This document shows, piece after piece, positions 1 through 10,577 of a DNA stretch of 64,000 nt. The notes below the pieces were generated by a model. The model worked only from the letters and a program-made list of their open reading frames with translations. It was not told the DNA's origin and searched no databases. How positions within the stretch are numbered: position 1 is the stretch's first letter; each line of letters starts with the position of its first letter. The stretch comes from Globisporangium splendens. Lineage: Eukaryota > Oomycota > Peronosporomycetes > Pythiales > Pythiaceae. Made by a program: the position numbers and the translations under genes. Location of the stretch: positions 62,001 to 126,000 of the forward strand of contig VFIW01000015.1 of assembly GCA_006386115.1 (NCBI GenBank), written 5' to 3'.

Positions 1-282
1 CTTTACCAGCCAATCCGTCAAAACGCAACCTGACGCGTAATTACGTCCAAACAGTCCTTATCTTGCAACCAACCTCAGGTTCTTCTATTTCAGAAACGAC
101 AAGTTGCTTAAATAGGGTGTGAGAGAGTGTTCTTGCATCACAACAAAGAGGAAATAAATAAATAAAAGGAGCAGGGGAGGCCACTATTCGAGTGGGTCGA
201 GTGGATACGCAACACTGTGAGCGAGAGAAACGTGAGGCTACCACAATCGCAACGACGCGACTTGAACGAGACACTGAACAAC

Positions 283-2142
283 ATGGCCGACCGCTCTGCG
301 CTGCTGGGGCTCGCTGTGCTCACGTCGCTCACGACCATCACCGCATTCCTGCTCTACGGCGCATACCAGAAGAAGAAGCAGCAGCAGCAGCAGCAGCTGA
401 GCGACAAGGCGCACAAGCAGCCGCAGGCGCGCGCCGACCCTGTGGTGCCGAAGGATCTCGCAGCGTCCCACGATTCCCCAAAGAAACCAAAGAAAGAGCC
501 CACGCCACTACCGCAAAAGGAGCCTGCTTCGAATGGAGGAGCGTCTGTCGCGCCTGCACCTGTTGCGCCTGTGGCGGCTCCTGCAGTGAACGTTGGCCAA
601 GATAAGGCGACGGCGGCCACCAAGAAGTACAAAGAGGGAGCGTTCAAAGAAGCCATTGAGCTGTACACGGAAGCGATCCGTCTCTGTGAGACGAGCGTGC
701 CTGTGGACCAACGCAACTTGAAGGTGATGTTTTCGAACCGCGCCGCAGCCTACGAACGATTGCAGGATTACGAGAGCGTCATCGCCGACTGCACGGCCGC
801 GTTGGTCCTGGACAAGCGCCACCCAAAGTCGTACCTTCGCCGCGCCAAGGCCAAGGCAGCGCTGGGCCGGCACAGCAGCGCGCTCGTGGACTATGTGTGC
901 TTGCTCGTGATCTCGGAGGAAAAGCAGGAGCAGGTGGACGACCAGTTGGCGTTGGAGATTAGCCGCATCCACACGGAGATCGTGACGGAACAGATTGCGG
1001 AGGCGCAGGAGGACAAGAAGAAGAACGTACCACGGTACCTGCCAGACCAGTTTTTCATCACGTCGTACTACTCGTCCTTTCACCCATCGGACGACGAGAA
1101 CGACATCGTTGCCGACAAGACCAGCGTGGAGTACACGTTGGAGCTGAACGCGCTTGGTGACGCTGCGGAGTCGGCGCAAAAGCGTGGCGAACTGCTCACG
1201 AAGCGCGCGCTGGCGTTCAAGAAGGAGAAGGAGTACGAGAAAGCCGCCAAGGACCTCGAGACCGCGCTGCCGCTTGTGCAATTGGGCGACAACGCGTACT
1301 ACACGGCGCAGATTGAAAGTGGTACGTTCTACCACTTGCGCGGCGAGTTTGAGATCGCGAAGACGTGCTTTGAGCATGCATTGAAAGCCAAGCCACAGTC
1401 GATTTTTGCGAAGATCCGCATGGGTGGTCTCTGTTTTGACCAGAAGGACATGAAGCAGGCGCTGACGTGGTTCGAACAGGCATTGGCAGAGAAACCGGAC
1501 TGCTCCACGGCGTTCTTCCACCGTGGCCAACTGCACTCGATCGACATTGCGCCCGATGGCAGCAACGCGGAAGAAGCCATGACGCTGGCGCTGAACGATC
1601 TCGAGAGGTGCATCGAACTGTCGCCAGACTTCTCCATGGCGTACATCCAACTGGGCGTCACGCACGCGCGCACGGGCAACTTTGAGAAGGCGGTCGAGTA
1701 CCTGAAGACGGCGACGGTGATCACGCCCGACGTCCCGGAAGTGTACAACTACCTCGGCGAAACGTACATGCAGTTGATGCAGATGCCTGGCTCGGGCGTG
1801 GACTTTGAGGCCGTGGAGGCCATGTTCGAGAAGGCGATCGAGTTGGACCCGACGTACCCGATGGCGTACATCAACCGCGGCAACCTGCTGGTGTCCAAGG
1901 GCAGCGAGTACGGTCACGCAGCGCTGGACCTGTTCCAGACGGCCGTGAAGATGTGTCCGCGCTCCAAGTTCGCGTACTGCCACCTGGCGCAGGTGTACAT
2001 GGCGATGCAGGACTACTCGCGCGCCATCGAGCAGATCGACAGCGCCATCGCGTACGCGCTCTCGGGTGACGAGTTCCAGGAGCTTTTCGCGCTGCGCATC
2101 ACGGCTGAGACGCACCAGCAGGCGCAGCTCTTGCTCCAGTAA
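283..2142 (+). CDS. TOM70: TOM70-like mitochondrial import receptor
   Basis: Single-exon gene of 619 codons. The start is the ATG at 283 (context acaacATGG), because translation from there opens with a short hydrophobic anchor (about residues 5-27, ALLGLAVLTSLTTITAFLLY) followed by a Lys/Gln stretch (KKKQQQQQQ) and a Pro/Ala-rich linker. This is the usual TOM70 layout: outer-membrane anchor, cytosolic linker, then TPR repeats from about residue 105 to the end. The first TPR block (NRAAAYERL, YLRRAKAKAALG) is of the Hsp90/Hsp70 carboxylate-clamp type, and the C-terminal TPRs bind precursor proteins. Length matches the family (about 600 aa). The gene has no introns and high GC3. An in-frame ATG lies upstream at 217 but would put the anchor internal. 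Family is near certain; orthology rests on the anchor plus the TPR order. Confidence 0.9.
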   Translation: MADRSALLGLAVLTSLTTITAFLLYGAYQKKKQQQQQQLSDKAHKQPQARADPVVPKDLAASHDSPKKPKKEPTPLPQKEPASNGGASVAPAPVAPVAAPAVNVGQDKATAATKKYKEGAFKEAIELYTEAIRLCETSVPVDQRNLKVMFSNRAAAYERLQDYESVIADCTAALVLDKRHPKSYLRRAKAKAALGRHSSALVDYVCLLVISEEKQEQVDDQLALEISRIHTEIVTEQIAEAQEDKKKNVPRYLPDQFFITSYYSSFHPSDDENDIVADKTSVEYTLELNALGDAAESAQKRGELLTKRALAFKKEKEYEKAAKDLETALPLVQLGDNAYYTAQIESGTFYHLRGEFEIAKTCFEHALKAKPQSIFAKIRMGGLCFDQKDMKQALTWFEQALAEKPDCSTAFFHRGQLHSIDIAPDGSNAEEAMTLALNDLERCIELSPDFSMAYIQLGVTHARTGNFEKAVEYLKTATVITPDVPEVYNYLGETYMQLMQMPGSGVDFEAVEAMFEKAIELDPTYPMAYINRGNLLVSKGSEYGHAALDLFQTAVKMCPRSKFAYCHLAQVYMAMQDYSRAIEQIDSAIAYALSGDEFQELFALRITAETHQQAQLLLQ

Positions 2143-2360
2143 CAGCCGTTTGCACACACACACAAATATACACCCATATAAACAACCACTCTTGCGTGTC
2201 TGAATGGCATCTTTTGAGCTAATTAAAAGCAGTACGTGCGGCCAAAGACGTCGTCGTACTGGCCAGCAGCCTCTTTCAGCGGCGACGGCATCGCGCACCA
2301 GTGACGGGAGTGCTGACGGTGCTGGTGTGAGGCACAGCGGGGCGTCGAGCACTCGTCGAG

Positions 2361-3024
2361 CTAGTGCACGGAGTGGTTCGGAGGCTTGACGCACTGCTCG
2401 CGCTTCTCGTGCTGGTACTGTGGCCGACGGTGCTGGTTGGGCTGCAGAAGGCTCGAGCGTTCGCGGTTTGGAGGCCATCGCGAATCATACTGCTCTGCTG
2501 CAGTCGCCGCAAATAATGCAGCGACGTCGGGTAGTCCATTACCCGCGATTCAATATCACGCCAGGAATGACTCCGACGGCGCTGTCGATCTTTATCATCG
2601 GCTAATATCGCGGCATCAGCGCGTCGAACAGCAACTTCATCGAGGGCGAACGCGCTGCCCTCTTTTGCTTCTTCGTCGTCTTTGTCTACGCCTTCGACTT
2701 GTGCGCCTTCGATGCCTGCACTCGCCGTCATCGTGCCATCGGCGCCGCCACTCTCGCGTTCCACGACAGTCTCGACATGGCTAAAAGCGTCGTCGTCGGT
2801 CGATCCTTCGTCGCTGCTCGACAGGTCTTCGGAGAAATTGGCGATCGACGGACGGTCGACTCGAACGACGAATTGGAGTGCTTGCAAATTCTTCCGCCGC
2901 CGGAAAACTCAACCAGCTCCTCCACGGGCGTCTCAGCGCCGGATCCGACGATGCACTGTGGTGTCACAGCCACTTTGCGAGAGTCTTGAAACCGAGCGAC
3001 GAGGGCTTGAGCGCAGGTCGCCAT
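2361..3024 (-). pseudogene. frame-broken hypothetical gene
   Basis: On the minus strand an ATG at 3024 opens a coding-like frame (MATCAQALVARF...) that runs to about 2905. Protein-like reading then continues in a second frame (LQALQFVVRVDRP, then an acidic Ser/Asp-rich stretch and WRDIESRVMDYP) to about 2490. A third frame (QPNQHRRPQYQHEKREQC) ends at a TAG at 2361-2363. Third codon positions stay G/C rich in each section, so real coding history is likely. The shifts fall at a TTTT run near 2905 and near 2485. No splice pair restores the frame, so this is either a pseudogene or a place with two single-base sequence errors. An extra open stretch at 3224-3334 (minus, ending at a good GTACGT donor) could be a 5' exon, but no acceptor fits in phase. 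No family recognised. Confidence 0.35.
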
Positions 3025-3782
3025 TGTTCTCCTCCTTAGTGTGGATGGTTTGCTTCTTCGTTTGCTTCGTTTCCTGCAGCGCACACATACCGCATCCAGA
3101 AACGGAGACGCAATACACGCACGTGAATACATACAATCCATGGAGACGAACGACAGCAGAGCCCCAGCACGCTCACATGCACATACAGAGGAGAGAGAGA
3201 GAAACAGAGCCGCGAAAACGTACCGATCGTGCGGAAACCCGTTGGCTATTTGCTTGTGCCTTTTGTAGCTCTTTTGGCGTGAAGAAGCGGTCGCTGCTAC
3301 GCAAAAGATCGGGCAGCGGATCCCGAGTCACCATCTGCCACGGCGATGACAGCTTGAGACTCGCTTCACGCGGCCGCGTCCCACGCCGCCTTCCTTCCTT
3401 TGCCACAGACGTCTGTCTTCAATCTTGGTTTTTTGTGCGGCTCTTTTGGTTCAAGTTGAAAGGGAGTCCAAATACGGCAACGTGACTGGTTACATTGTAT
3501 CAGCCTAAGAACTTTCATTGGTGCAAAAGTGAGAGAATTTGCCTCTCATTGGTGCATTTTGAATCAAATTTGAACAGGTTGAAGCTCAATCTGTGAAGGA
3601 GTCTTGATTTAGGACTCCTAACGTCCTAGATTAGGTAGGGCATGCTCTACGACGTGTCGATCGACATGTCCACTTCTTTATCTTTATAAGGTGAGGTATA
3701 TTTAGGTTCATCGTCGTGACCTACAATATCCATTCTCCTACCTCATCTTCATTACGAATTTCATCTAGGAGTGTAAATGTGT
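3025..3782. other. intergenic, no supported gene
   Basis: Holds the possible stray exon at 3224-3334 on the minus strand and, from about 3490, AT-richer DNA leading into the 3' end of the LINE. The 11-mer TCATTGGTGCA occurs twice 33 bases apart (about 3516 and 3549), resembling but not matching the oomycete initiator. A long plus-strand open frame across the region (2682-3485) looks like a shadow. Confidence 0.4.
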
Positions 3783-6260
3783 CTATAGCGCGGATTGCAC
3801 TAGATCACTTCTGAATGCTAAATAATCTTTGACCAGGATGGCATGTTCTCTTGGTCCTATGTGAGGCTGCCTTGTGTTGTCCAATGACCTTGGGTCTTCC
3901 GAACTTCGCACAAGCCAATGCATGATGTCGTTGTCAAGATCCTGGGTGAGATTGTTGAAAGCAGCTCTTTGAGTTGGGATGTGAACCTGCGTTGAGGTTC
4001 TGGTATCCATGGCTAGGTTGGCGGCTGAGTCCGCCATCTTGTTGAAGGCACGGTAGTGATGGTACCATCCTCGGATGTCGATGCAATCCGCGAGTCGTCG
4101 ACTTGTCTGGTATAAACGTGCCAATCGGTGCTGTCGAGGGGACCGATGCATTCGCTGTTGGGAGATAATGAGTGCACTGTCTCCAATCACGTACAACGGT
4201 TCGAAGTGACTGCGTTGGGCTTCTCGGAGTCCATGTATGAGACCCCAGTACTCGGCAAAGTTGTTGGTCGTGTCCTTCCTGCTATACGCCATGCTCGCGG
4301 CCCAAATTAAACTGGCTGTGTGCGAGTCCTTATGGACACGCACGATAATGGATCCAGTCCCTCCTGGTCCTGGATTGCCGTGTGATCCACCATCGAAAAA
4401 CAACAGGTAAACGCCGCGAGTATCACTTGGAGTCAAGGGGATGGCGTCTGTTTGGCTGAGAAAGCAGTCGACATAGACCTTGAGAACCGCTGCAACCGTG
4501 TGACCATCAGAGTCTCCAGCTTGCGCTTCAGCGAGTCGTGTGAGGTTTCGCATTCCTGCCTCTAATCTGGTCATCATGATCGCCATCTCAGCAGTCGATT
4601 CGATTGGATCCGAATCCATGCGTCGCAGATGCGCACACCAAATGGTCTGTATGAGCGACGCGCTCATATATCGCCACAGCATGTGTGCGACGGGATAGAG
4701 ATGATCTTGGAGATGTTCATTGGGGAACTTGTGTCCGATAATGTGTCTCTTGATCGTGGTCCATGCACGCCTTGGAGTATCTGGTAGATCCAGACTGAAG
4801 ATCCAGATTGCGGAGTCGTGACCAGGAGTGATTCCGATCTTCGCCCATAGCGCATAGAAGTAGTTCCACACCAGTTTGGCTTTCGGACACTCCCAGAGTA
4901 GATGTTGAACAGAAGATTGGACAACTTGGGAGCATTCGGGATTCGAGCAGGATAGATCAGCTTTCTCATAGTTCCACATGGAGAGTCGGTTGGCTTTCAG
5001 CCGGAGAAGAGTCTGGGCTGTATAAACTGTAATCCCTGGGATGTTGTGTAATTCGCTCCATTGGATTAATTGCAGTCCTGGCCACAGAGATCCTGCTGTA
5101 TGGACAGCTTTGTTGACTGCTGCATCTCGAGTATCTTTGCCAATTTGTGTCCTCGTTGCTGCAACTTGTTGCCGATAGAAAGATCTGGTGGTATTGTATC
5201 GCCCGTTGCCACCCCATAGTTGCACGATTCTTGTGAAGCGTGGATGTGCATGGAACGACACCTTCTGCCCGTTCAAGTCTCTTGTTGCCATGATGTCACA
5301 GTCCATTGCGGAGTGAACTGTATGCGTAGCTTTGACTAGGGTCGTGTCGACGTGGGTCAGAGTTGCTTCACTGGTGTGCAGATGCCATTCGTGGTTATAA
5401 TGACGTTGCCCGTTGTACAGCCGAAGCACATTTGTTTGCTGTGGTCGATACAGAAGCTGTGGGAAGTTGGATACCAACGTAGCACATAACCGCTCGAGCG
5501 CTCGAATAGACGGCCGGGAGAATCCGGAGATTCCACATGTTGGACTGAAGTTAAGCACTCCTGGTCTTATCCACTCCCATCGAAGTATGTCACCCAGTTG
5601 TGCTGTTCCAACTGATAATGATGAGTGAGCAAGCTTGTAAGGGAAGCCATTGGAATCAAGAAGCCACCCATCTGCAGTCGAGGTCATGTATGGCAGCCAT
5701 TCTGCACAGAATGTCCCGCGTAGCTTTCGTCCTTCAGCGATGATACCTGGAAGCCTGTCAGACATTTTAGAGCTGAGGTCGATCTGGAACACATCGCCAT
5801 CCCATTGAGTCTGCACAATTGTCGACTTGAAGTGCTCGTAACACCAACGTACATTATCGCGTTCTCTGGGCTCATAGGGTCGAGAATGGAGCGACGCGCA
5901 CAATGCTGCGCCAGTTGTCCACATGTTATCACGAAGCTGGAGTGGCCGCCTTGGAATTGCATCGAGCGGCGTGATGTACGTCGAAGAAGCCCTTGTGTTG
6001 TGCAGCAAGATTTCCCCGATGGCCTGATCGATGTGAGAGGCAGTGATTGCCCATTTGGAGACTGCTGTGGCACTCATCGTCATCAGCTCAGTTCTGATGT
6101 TGGGTACTGACAAGCCTCCATTCATTTTTTTGAGTTCGGCTTGTTCTTCCTTCATCCACGGTTTCGCAGGCTTACCATTCCTTGAGCCCCAGACAAATTG
6201 TTTCACTAGGTCGTGTAGCTGATTGAAATAGCCGTAGAGGGCCAGGAGTGCTGGCCACGT
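3783..6260 (-). pseudogene. LINE C-terminal region: thumb, zinc motif, RNase H
   Basis: Long uninterrupted minus-strand frame (its open part begins at 6458, real homology from about 6260). The middle holds a Cys/His motif of the zf-RVT type (CSNPECS followed by HLLWECPKAKLVWN). The last third is an RNase H fold: FDGGSHGNPGPGGTGS supplies the first Asp, NNFAEYWGL the Glu, IGDSALI the second Asp and MADSAANLA the last Asp. The open frame over 800 codons suggests the element decayed recently, or that only a few lesions have accumulated. Confidence 0.85.
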
Positions 6261-7119
6261 AAAGCACTTTGGGTATGATGACGGCACTGGCAATTGCTGC
6301 GCGTTGGGCGACAGAGTGAGTTTTGAGACGCGCAAGTCGAAGTCTGACACGTAAGGCTTGGATGCACTTGGACCAGTTACTTGCATTCGAAGGCGTTTGT
6401 CCGACTTGGATGCCGAGGTAGCGGCAATGTTCCTCACGTTGTAGCACATGAATGTCACTGACTGACTCTTCGGTGGAGCTAAATTCCTTGTTCAGCGGTA
6501 ATACTGCAGATTTGTGCCGATTGACTCGAAGCCCAGAAGCTGCTCCATATTTGTCCAGGATTGCAAACACGGCGTTAATATCCTTGGGATCGCTAAGATA
6601 AATGGTCGTGTCGTCTGCGTATCCTCCAATTCTGACTTCAGTTGCGCATCCTGCTGCCTGGAGTTCAACGCCGTGTATTTCGTCACTCGCTTCGATTTTC
6701 CGATAAAGAACCTCTAACGCCAAGATGAAGAGAAGAGGGACCAGCGGACATCCTTGACGAATTCCGGATGTTACGTTGTACTATCTCGACAGGAAACCGT
6801 TGACAATGAACTTGTAAGTGGTTTGAGAGTGTAACACCTTCACTAAGCGTACGAACTTCAATGGGAATCCAAGATGCTGGAGCACTTGTGCCAGAAAGCT
6901 GCGATCGAGTGAATCATAGGCTTTAGCAAAATCAAGGAGCAACGCGATCGCTCTGGACAGGGCGGGGTCGCTCGTGGCCCGCTGTTGTGCAGCCAATAGC
7001 ACATCGATCGTAGTCGGGATTGCTCGCCCTGGAACGGAACCAGCTTGCATGTGATGGATAAGCCAAGGGAGCACAGTTCGTAATCTGGACATGGCCACAT
7101 CGGTACAATCGAAAAGCAC
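6255..7119 (-). pseudogene. LINE reverse transcriptase domain (broken)
   Basis: Two open stretches in the same frame, 7119-6784 and 6780 to about 6255, are separated by one TAG codon at 6781-6783. The first carries the palm aspartate in LLDFAKAYDSLDR; the second carries GIRQGCPL and the catalytic YADD box. Near 6255 the coding reading (IIPKVLYVA) jumps to the neighbouring frame, which continues as LLALYGYFNQLHDLVKQFVWG. One nonsense change and one indel therefore separate this copy from a full RT reading frame. Confidence 0.85.
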
Positions 7120-7160
7120 TCAAGTCCGCCCTCGATACAATAATTCCGCATCAACATTCT

Positions 7161-7587
7161 GCTGTTTTATACCGTAAAGTTATGGGGTCACCATATTCAC
7201 AGAACACCCCTGCACAACGTGCAGTTTGACAGACAGCGACTGCAATTCGAGTGGGACGCACACGTCATTTTACACAGGCATTGAATACTGTAGCTTGCAC
7301 TTTTTCACACGTATGCTTTTATAAAACACATCTTGTGTGTCCATATAGAGAGGAATCCCCCTGTTCAATCGACGCTTGATGCTTTATGACGACAAATGGT
7401 GTGGCACACATATATCAATTCCACCTGCCTATCAAACATAAAACAAAACAAGAGCGATATCCGAAGGGTACCTCTCCTTGCTGTCCACTTCAAGTGCCAA
7501 AACAACGGAAGGTGTGCTCCATACCAATCCGAGCTTTTCGCGCCGCATCGGGTCTCATTTTTCATCATCACGGCCGAAATGGCTCAA
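7161..7587. other. intergenic, no supported gene
   Basis: AT-richer stretch between the truncated LINE 5' end and the small minus-strand ORF. Overlapping short open frames exist on both strands, but none has biased third positions or recognisable motifs. Confidence 0.4.
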
Positions 7588-7725
7588 CTAGGTCGGCGGC
7601 GCCACACGTTCGTAGCGCTCCGAGCGGTTCGCATCCTCCGTGGGCACCATCTCCGCGTGCAGTTCCGGTTGCGGAAGCGTCTGAAAGCCGCTCTTCCCGC
7701 GCTCGACGGTTGTCTTTGAGCTCAT
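7588..7725 (-). CDS. small hypothetical protein (45 aa)
   Basis: ATG at 7725 to TAG at 7588-7590. The peptide begins MSSKTTVERGKSGFQTLPQP and ends ERYERVAPPT; it is polar and charged with no membrane segment. About three quarters of its codons end in G or C, as in the proven genes nearby, and the two other frames over the same DNA give Arg/Ser-rich filler. It lies 177 bases downstream of the BLOC-1-like gene on the same strand. It might be a complete microprotein or the last exon of an unresolved gene. No family recognised. Confidence 0.4.
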   Translation of the reverse strand: MSSKTTVERGKSGFQTLPQPELHAEMVPTEDANRSERYERVAPPT

Positions 7726-7901
7726 CGTCGTTGCATTTGCAAAAGTAGATCACGACAAAGTGTTGACTGTAATGCAGTAGTCATGTCACTCATCGCCTGG
7801 CGCCTATTCTTTTCCTTCTTGCTTTACTTCACCATCACTAGGGTGGCTTACTTTGAAGGTGAGAACAGCATGATCCAGTGGTGCTAGCACCGCTCATGCT
7901 G

Positions 7902-8782
7902 CTACGGCTGAGCGCGAAGATCCGGGACATTGGGGAGCAGCTGCGAGAACGAGGCCATCGCCGACACGAACGACGCACTGCTGCCTGTTGCTGTGGACGA
8001 TGGTGGTCGCTCATTGGACGAAATGGACACGCCGAGCTCCCGCGCGTCGCCGTTCTCCAGTCGCGTCATGAGCTCCTTCGTGTTGAAATCAAACTCCATG
8101 GGTTCCCACTTTGTGACCTCGCTTGCGCTTGGCTCGGATACAGTGACGCGCTGCACAATTAAAGCAAGAGTGCCAGCAAGAGTATGAGTTATCCACACTC
8201 AATCAAATGCACAAACCTCAAGCAATGCAACGCGCAAGACGACAGCATACCTTGGAAAACGATCGCAGCAAACTGGTCACTGAGCCAGCGTTAAACACTG
8301 GGCCTGCTGCGCGGTTGATGTTTTCCATGCGTTTCTCCAGCTCTCGAGTGGCTTCTTGTACCTTGCCTACAAATCGCTGATACAGACACAGCGAGTGACC
8401 ATGTTAGGAACAGTTTACCTCTGGAGAACCAAAGGCACCGATGCACCTCACAAGTAACGTCAACAACTGCCATTGACACGCGTACCTCCATGATGTTGAT
8501 GCGAAGAAAGACGTCTTCGAGCTCATGGCAGTTCTCAATCAGCGCCTCCATGAGCTGCTCTTGGGCTTGAGCTGCGTCCTCGCGCACCACGTCGGTCACT
8601 GCGCAGGCTTCGTCGATCTTGAAGAGCGCCAAACCGATGCGCTCGTCGATGGGCTGCGTGCCGTTCGAAGCCTCGTCCGCCAGCTCCTCGTACTCTCCGC
8701 ACAGCTGGCGGAACGCGTGCTGCAGCGCGACGGCATCGTCGTCTGCTGTCGCAGGCGTCGTCATCGGCTCCATCATCGCCAT
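7902..8782 (-). CDS. BLOC-1 subunit 4 (cappuccino)-like protein
   Basis: Three exons, 8782-8486, 8376-8251 and 8150-7902, joined in phase 0 with donors GTACGC and GTATGC and acceptors ending CAG, give 223 aa. The ATG at 8782 was chosen because upstream in-frame triplets are not ATG. The central helical part (ALFKIDEACAVTDVVREDAA, then LEDVFLRINIMERFVGKVQE across the first splice) resembles BLOC1S4, where an aspartate/arginine-rich helix is followed by an E-FV-V helix and a leucine-rich coiled coil. BLOC-1 is a cytosolic complex that sorts cargo from endosomes to lysosome-related organelles. The Ser-rich C-terminal third is not conserved. The pattern match is by eye, so the subunit name is tentative; another BLOC/BORC coiled-coil subunit is the alternative. 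Confidence 0.55.
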
Positions 8783-9179
8783 GCTGCTCGGCTTTGACTT
8801 GGGTGCAGTCAAGAATTTTGCTTTTTTTACCACGTTTCCATTTCGTAATTACGTCCTGCTGCTCGTTTTTACACATTCGCCTTCCCTCCTGCCAGTGTAC
8901 ACTATTGGTTTTCTCCAATCAGCGTCCAATATTAAACATTGCAGGAAATGCACTTGGTCAGCAACACGTGACAAAAGAAAAGAAGGAGAAATAGCTCACT
9001 TGAAGTCCGACTATAAAGGTTCAGTATAGAAAACGCCTCGAGAGCGCACTATTGGGAGCCACAAAGGGTTCGATGACGAGAAGTTCTCTCGAGGAGATGC
9101 AGCCAACCACCAAAGCACCCAAATCCGTTGCGCACGCGAGACAAACAGGCCGCGGCACAAGTGAATCACTAGAGTCAAG
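8783..9179. other. divergent intergenic region
   Basis: 397 bases between the starts of the BLOC-1-like gene (minus) and PRMT10 (plus), so both promoters must lie here. No clear TATA box; no gene. Confidence 0.5.
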
Positions 9180-10316
9180 ATGAGTACGACGCCGCTCGAC
9201 ACGACGCCCGAGCAGAAGAAGGCCTGGGAAGCCAGCTCCGACTTCGCCAACTACTTCTGCACCTATGCGTACATCTACCACCAGAAGCAGATGCTGACGG
9301 ACGACCTGCGCATGCAGAGCTACCGCGACGCGATCTTCGAGAACCCCAACCATTTCAAGGACAAGGTCGTGCTCGACGTCGGCACGGGCAGCGGCATCCT
9401 CGCGATCTGGGCCGCGCAAGCCGGTGCGCGCAAGGTGTACGCCGTCGAGGCCACGGACATCGCCATCCAGGCGCGCAAGGTCGTCAAGGCCAACCACCAA
9501 GACCACATCGTCACGGTCATCCAGTCCAAGATCGAAGACGTCGAGCTCCCGGAGAAGGTGGACGTGATCATCTCCGAGTGGATGGGCTACTTTTTGCTTC
9601 GTGAGTCCATGCTCGACTCCGTGATCGTCGCGCGCGACCGATGGCTCAAGCCTGAAGGCGCGATGTTCCCGTCGCACGCGTCCATGTCGATCGCGCCAAT
9701 GTGCAACGAGGAGGATAGCAACAGACGTTTCAGCGAATTCTCGAGCGCGATGGATGGCTGGCGCAGCTTCGTTGAACGCACGCGCACCCAGTGGGGCGTC
9801 GACATGAGCGTGTTGGGCAGCGCGTTCAAGAAAGAGCAGGACCAGTTCTCGCTGCGCACGTCGGCGTGGGCCGAGCTCAGTCCGGGTGATTTGATTGGCG
9901 ACGAAGTCGAAATCGGTTCGTGGGACCTCAAGAAGTGCACAATCGAGGATGTCAAGACCGTGACGTCGTCGTTCTCGTTCACGATCTCGACGATGTCGCG
10001 CTTTGGCGGTATCGCTGGCTGGTTCGACACGGACTTCAAGGGATGCGCGGAGAACCCGGCGATGGAGGAAGTGACGCTCACGACGTCGCCGTTCGTGCAG
10101 CCAACGCACTGGGGCCAGCAGGTGTTTGCGTTGTACCCGCCGATTCAGGTGTGCGAGGGCGACTTGGTCGAAGGCACGATCTCCGTGGCGCGCCGCTCGG
10201 ACAACCAGCGCCTCATGAATGTCAAGTTTGAGTACGAGGTCAAGAACCAATTGGACGACGAGTCTGGCGGCTTTGCGCCGTGCCCGACGCTCACGGCCGT
10301 CTTCCAGATCGAGTGA
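9180..10316 (+). CDS. PRMT10: protein arginine methyltransferase, PRMT10 type
   Basis: Intronless, 378 aa. Residues 21-40 (DFANYFCTYAYIYHQKQMLT) form the PRMT N-terminal helix. Motif I, which binds S-adenosylmethionine, is VLDVGTGSGILAIWAAQAGA at about 64-83. The catalytic double-E loop is SEWMGYFLLRES, with glutamates at about 133 and 142. The THW loop (QPTHWGQQVF) sits in the C-terminal beta-barrel. The DFANYFCTYA and VIISEWMGYFLLRESM patterns are those of the plant and protist PRMT10 class rather than PRMT1. The product should place asymmetric dimethylarginine on histones and RNA-binding proteins (family knowledge). A long minus-strand open frame over the same DNA is a codon-bias shadow. 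Confidence 0.9.
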   Translation: MSTTPLDTTPEQKKAWEASSDFANYFCTYAYIYHQKQMLTDDLRMQSYRDAIFENPNHFKDKVVLDVGTGSGILAIWAAQAGARKVYAVEATDIAIQARKVVKANHQDHIVTVIQSKIEDVELPEKVDVIISEWMGYFLLRESMLDSVIVARDRWLKPEGAMFPSHASMSIAPMCNEEDSNRRFSEFSSAMDGWRSFVERTRTQWGVDMSVLGSAFKKEQDQFSLRTSAWAELSPGDLIGDEVEIGSWDLKKCTIEDVKTVTSSFSFTISTMSRFGGIAGWFDTDFKGCAENPAMEEVTLTTSPFVQPTHWGQQVFALYPPIQVCEGDLVEGTISVARRSDNQRLMNVKFEYEVKNQLDDESGGFAPCPTLTAVFQIE

Positions 10317-10577
10317 GCTTGCTCTCTTCGTTTCTGCTTCGGTCGTTGATACCACTATTTTCAGTACGCTTGTATATCGTTTTACAGTATTCCAGTATTA
10401 ATCATAGAGGAATTCTTTTCTTTCAGTACGTGCGAGTTCTCCCTGCCTCTGTCGTGTTTTGTGTCAGTACTGAGCCATTTTCGCATCTGGACCGCTTCAA
10501 GGGAATCAAGAGAACGAGCGCCTGCAAGCAACGACCACAGCCTCACTCACACACATAACCACACTATTAGAGAGAAG

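Larger units (their letters stand above)
3783..7160 (-). mobile_element. 5'-truncated LINE (non-LTR) retrotransposon
   Basis: Minus-strand element read from about 7160 down to 3783. It shows, in order, reverse-transcriptase fingers and palm (AGSVPGRAI, LLDFAKAYDSLDR, GIRQGCPLVPLLF, YADD box), a thumb region, a zinc-binding motif near the C-terminus (CSNPECS...HLLWEC) and a terminal RNase H domain. Upstream of about 7130 the frame dissolves and no endonuclease is visible, so the copy is 5' truncated, as is usual for target-primed insertion. The element is dead: it has an in-frame TAG at 6781-6783 and a frameshift near 6255. The 3' untranslated end probably reaches to about 3500, but no poly-A-like tail or target duplication was found. 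RT followed by RNase H in one protein is known for several LINE clades. Confidence 0.85.

Noticed and set aside
508..2478. 656-codon minus-strand open frame across TOM70
   Set aside because: Arg/Leu-rich translation with no domains; arises from the GC-biased third positions of TOM70 on the other strand.
2682..3485. 267-codon plus-strand frame
   Set aside because: Ser/Arg-rich, no coding bias; overlaps the better-supported minus-strand sections.
9021..10355. 444-codon minus-strand frame across PRMT10
   Set aside because: Same codon-bias shadow; the sense frame has all methyltransferase motifs.
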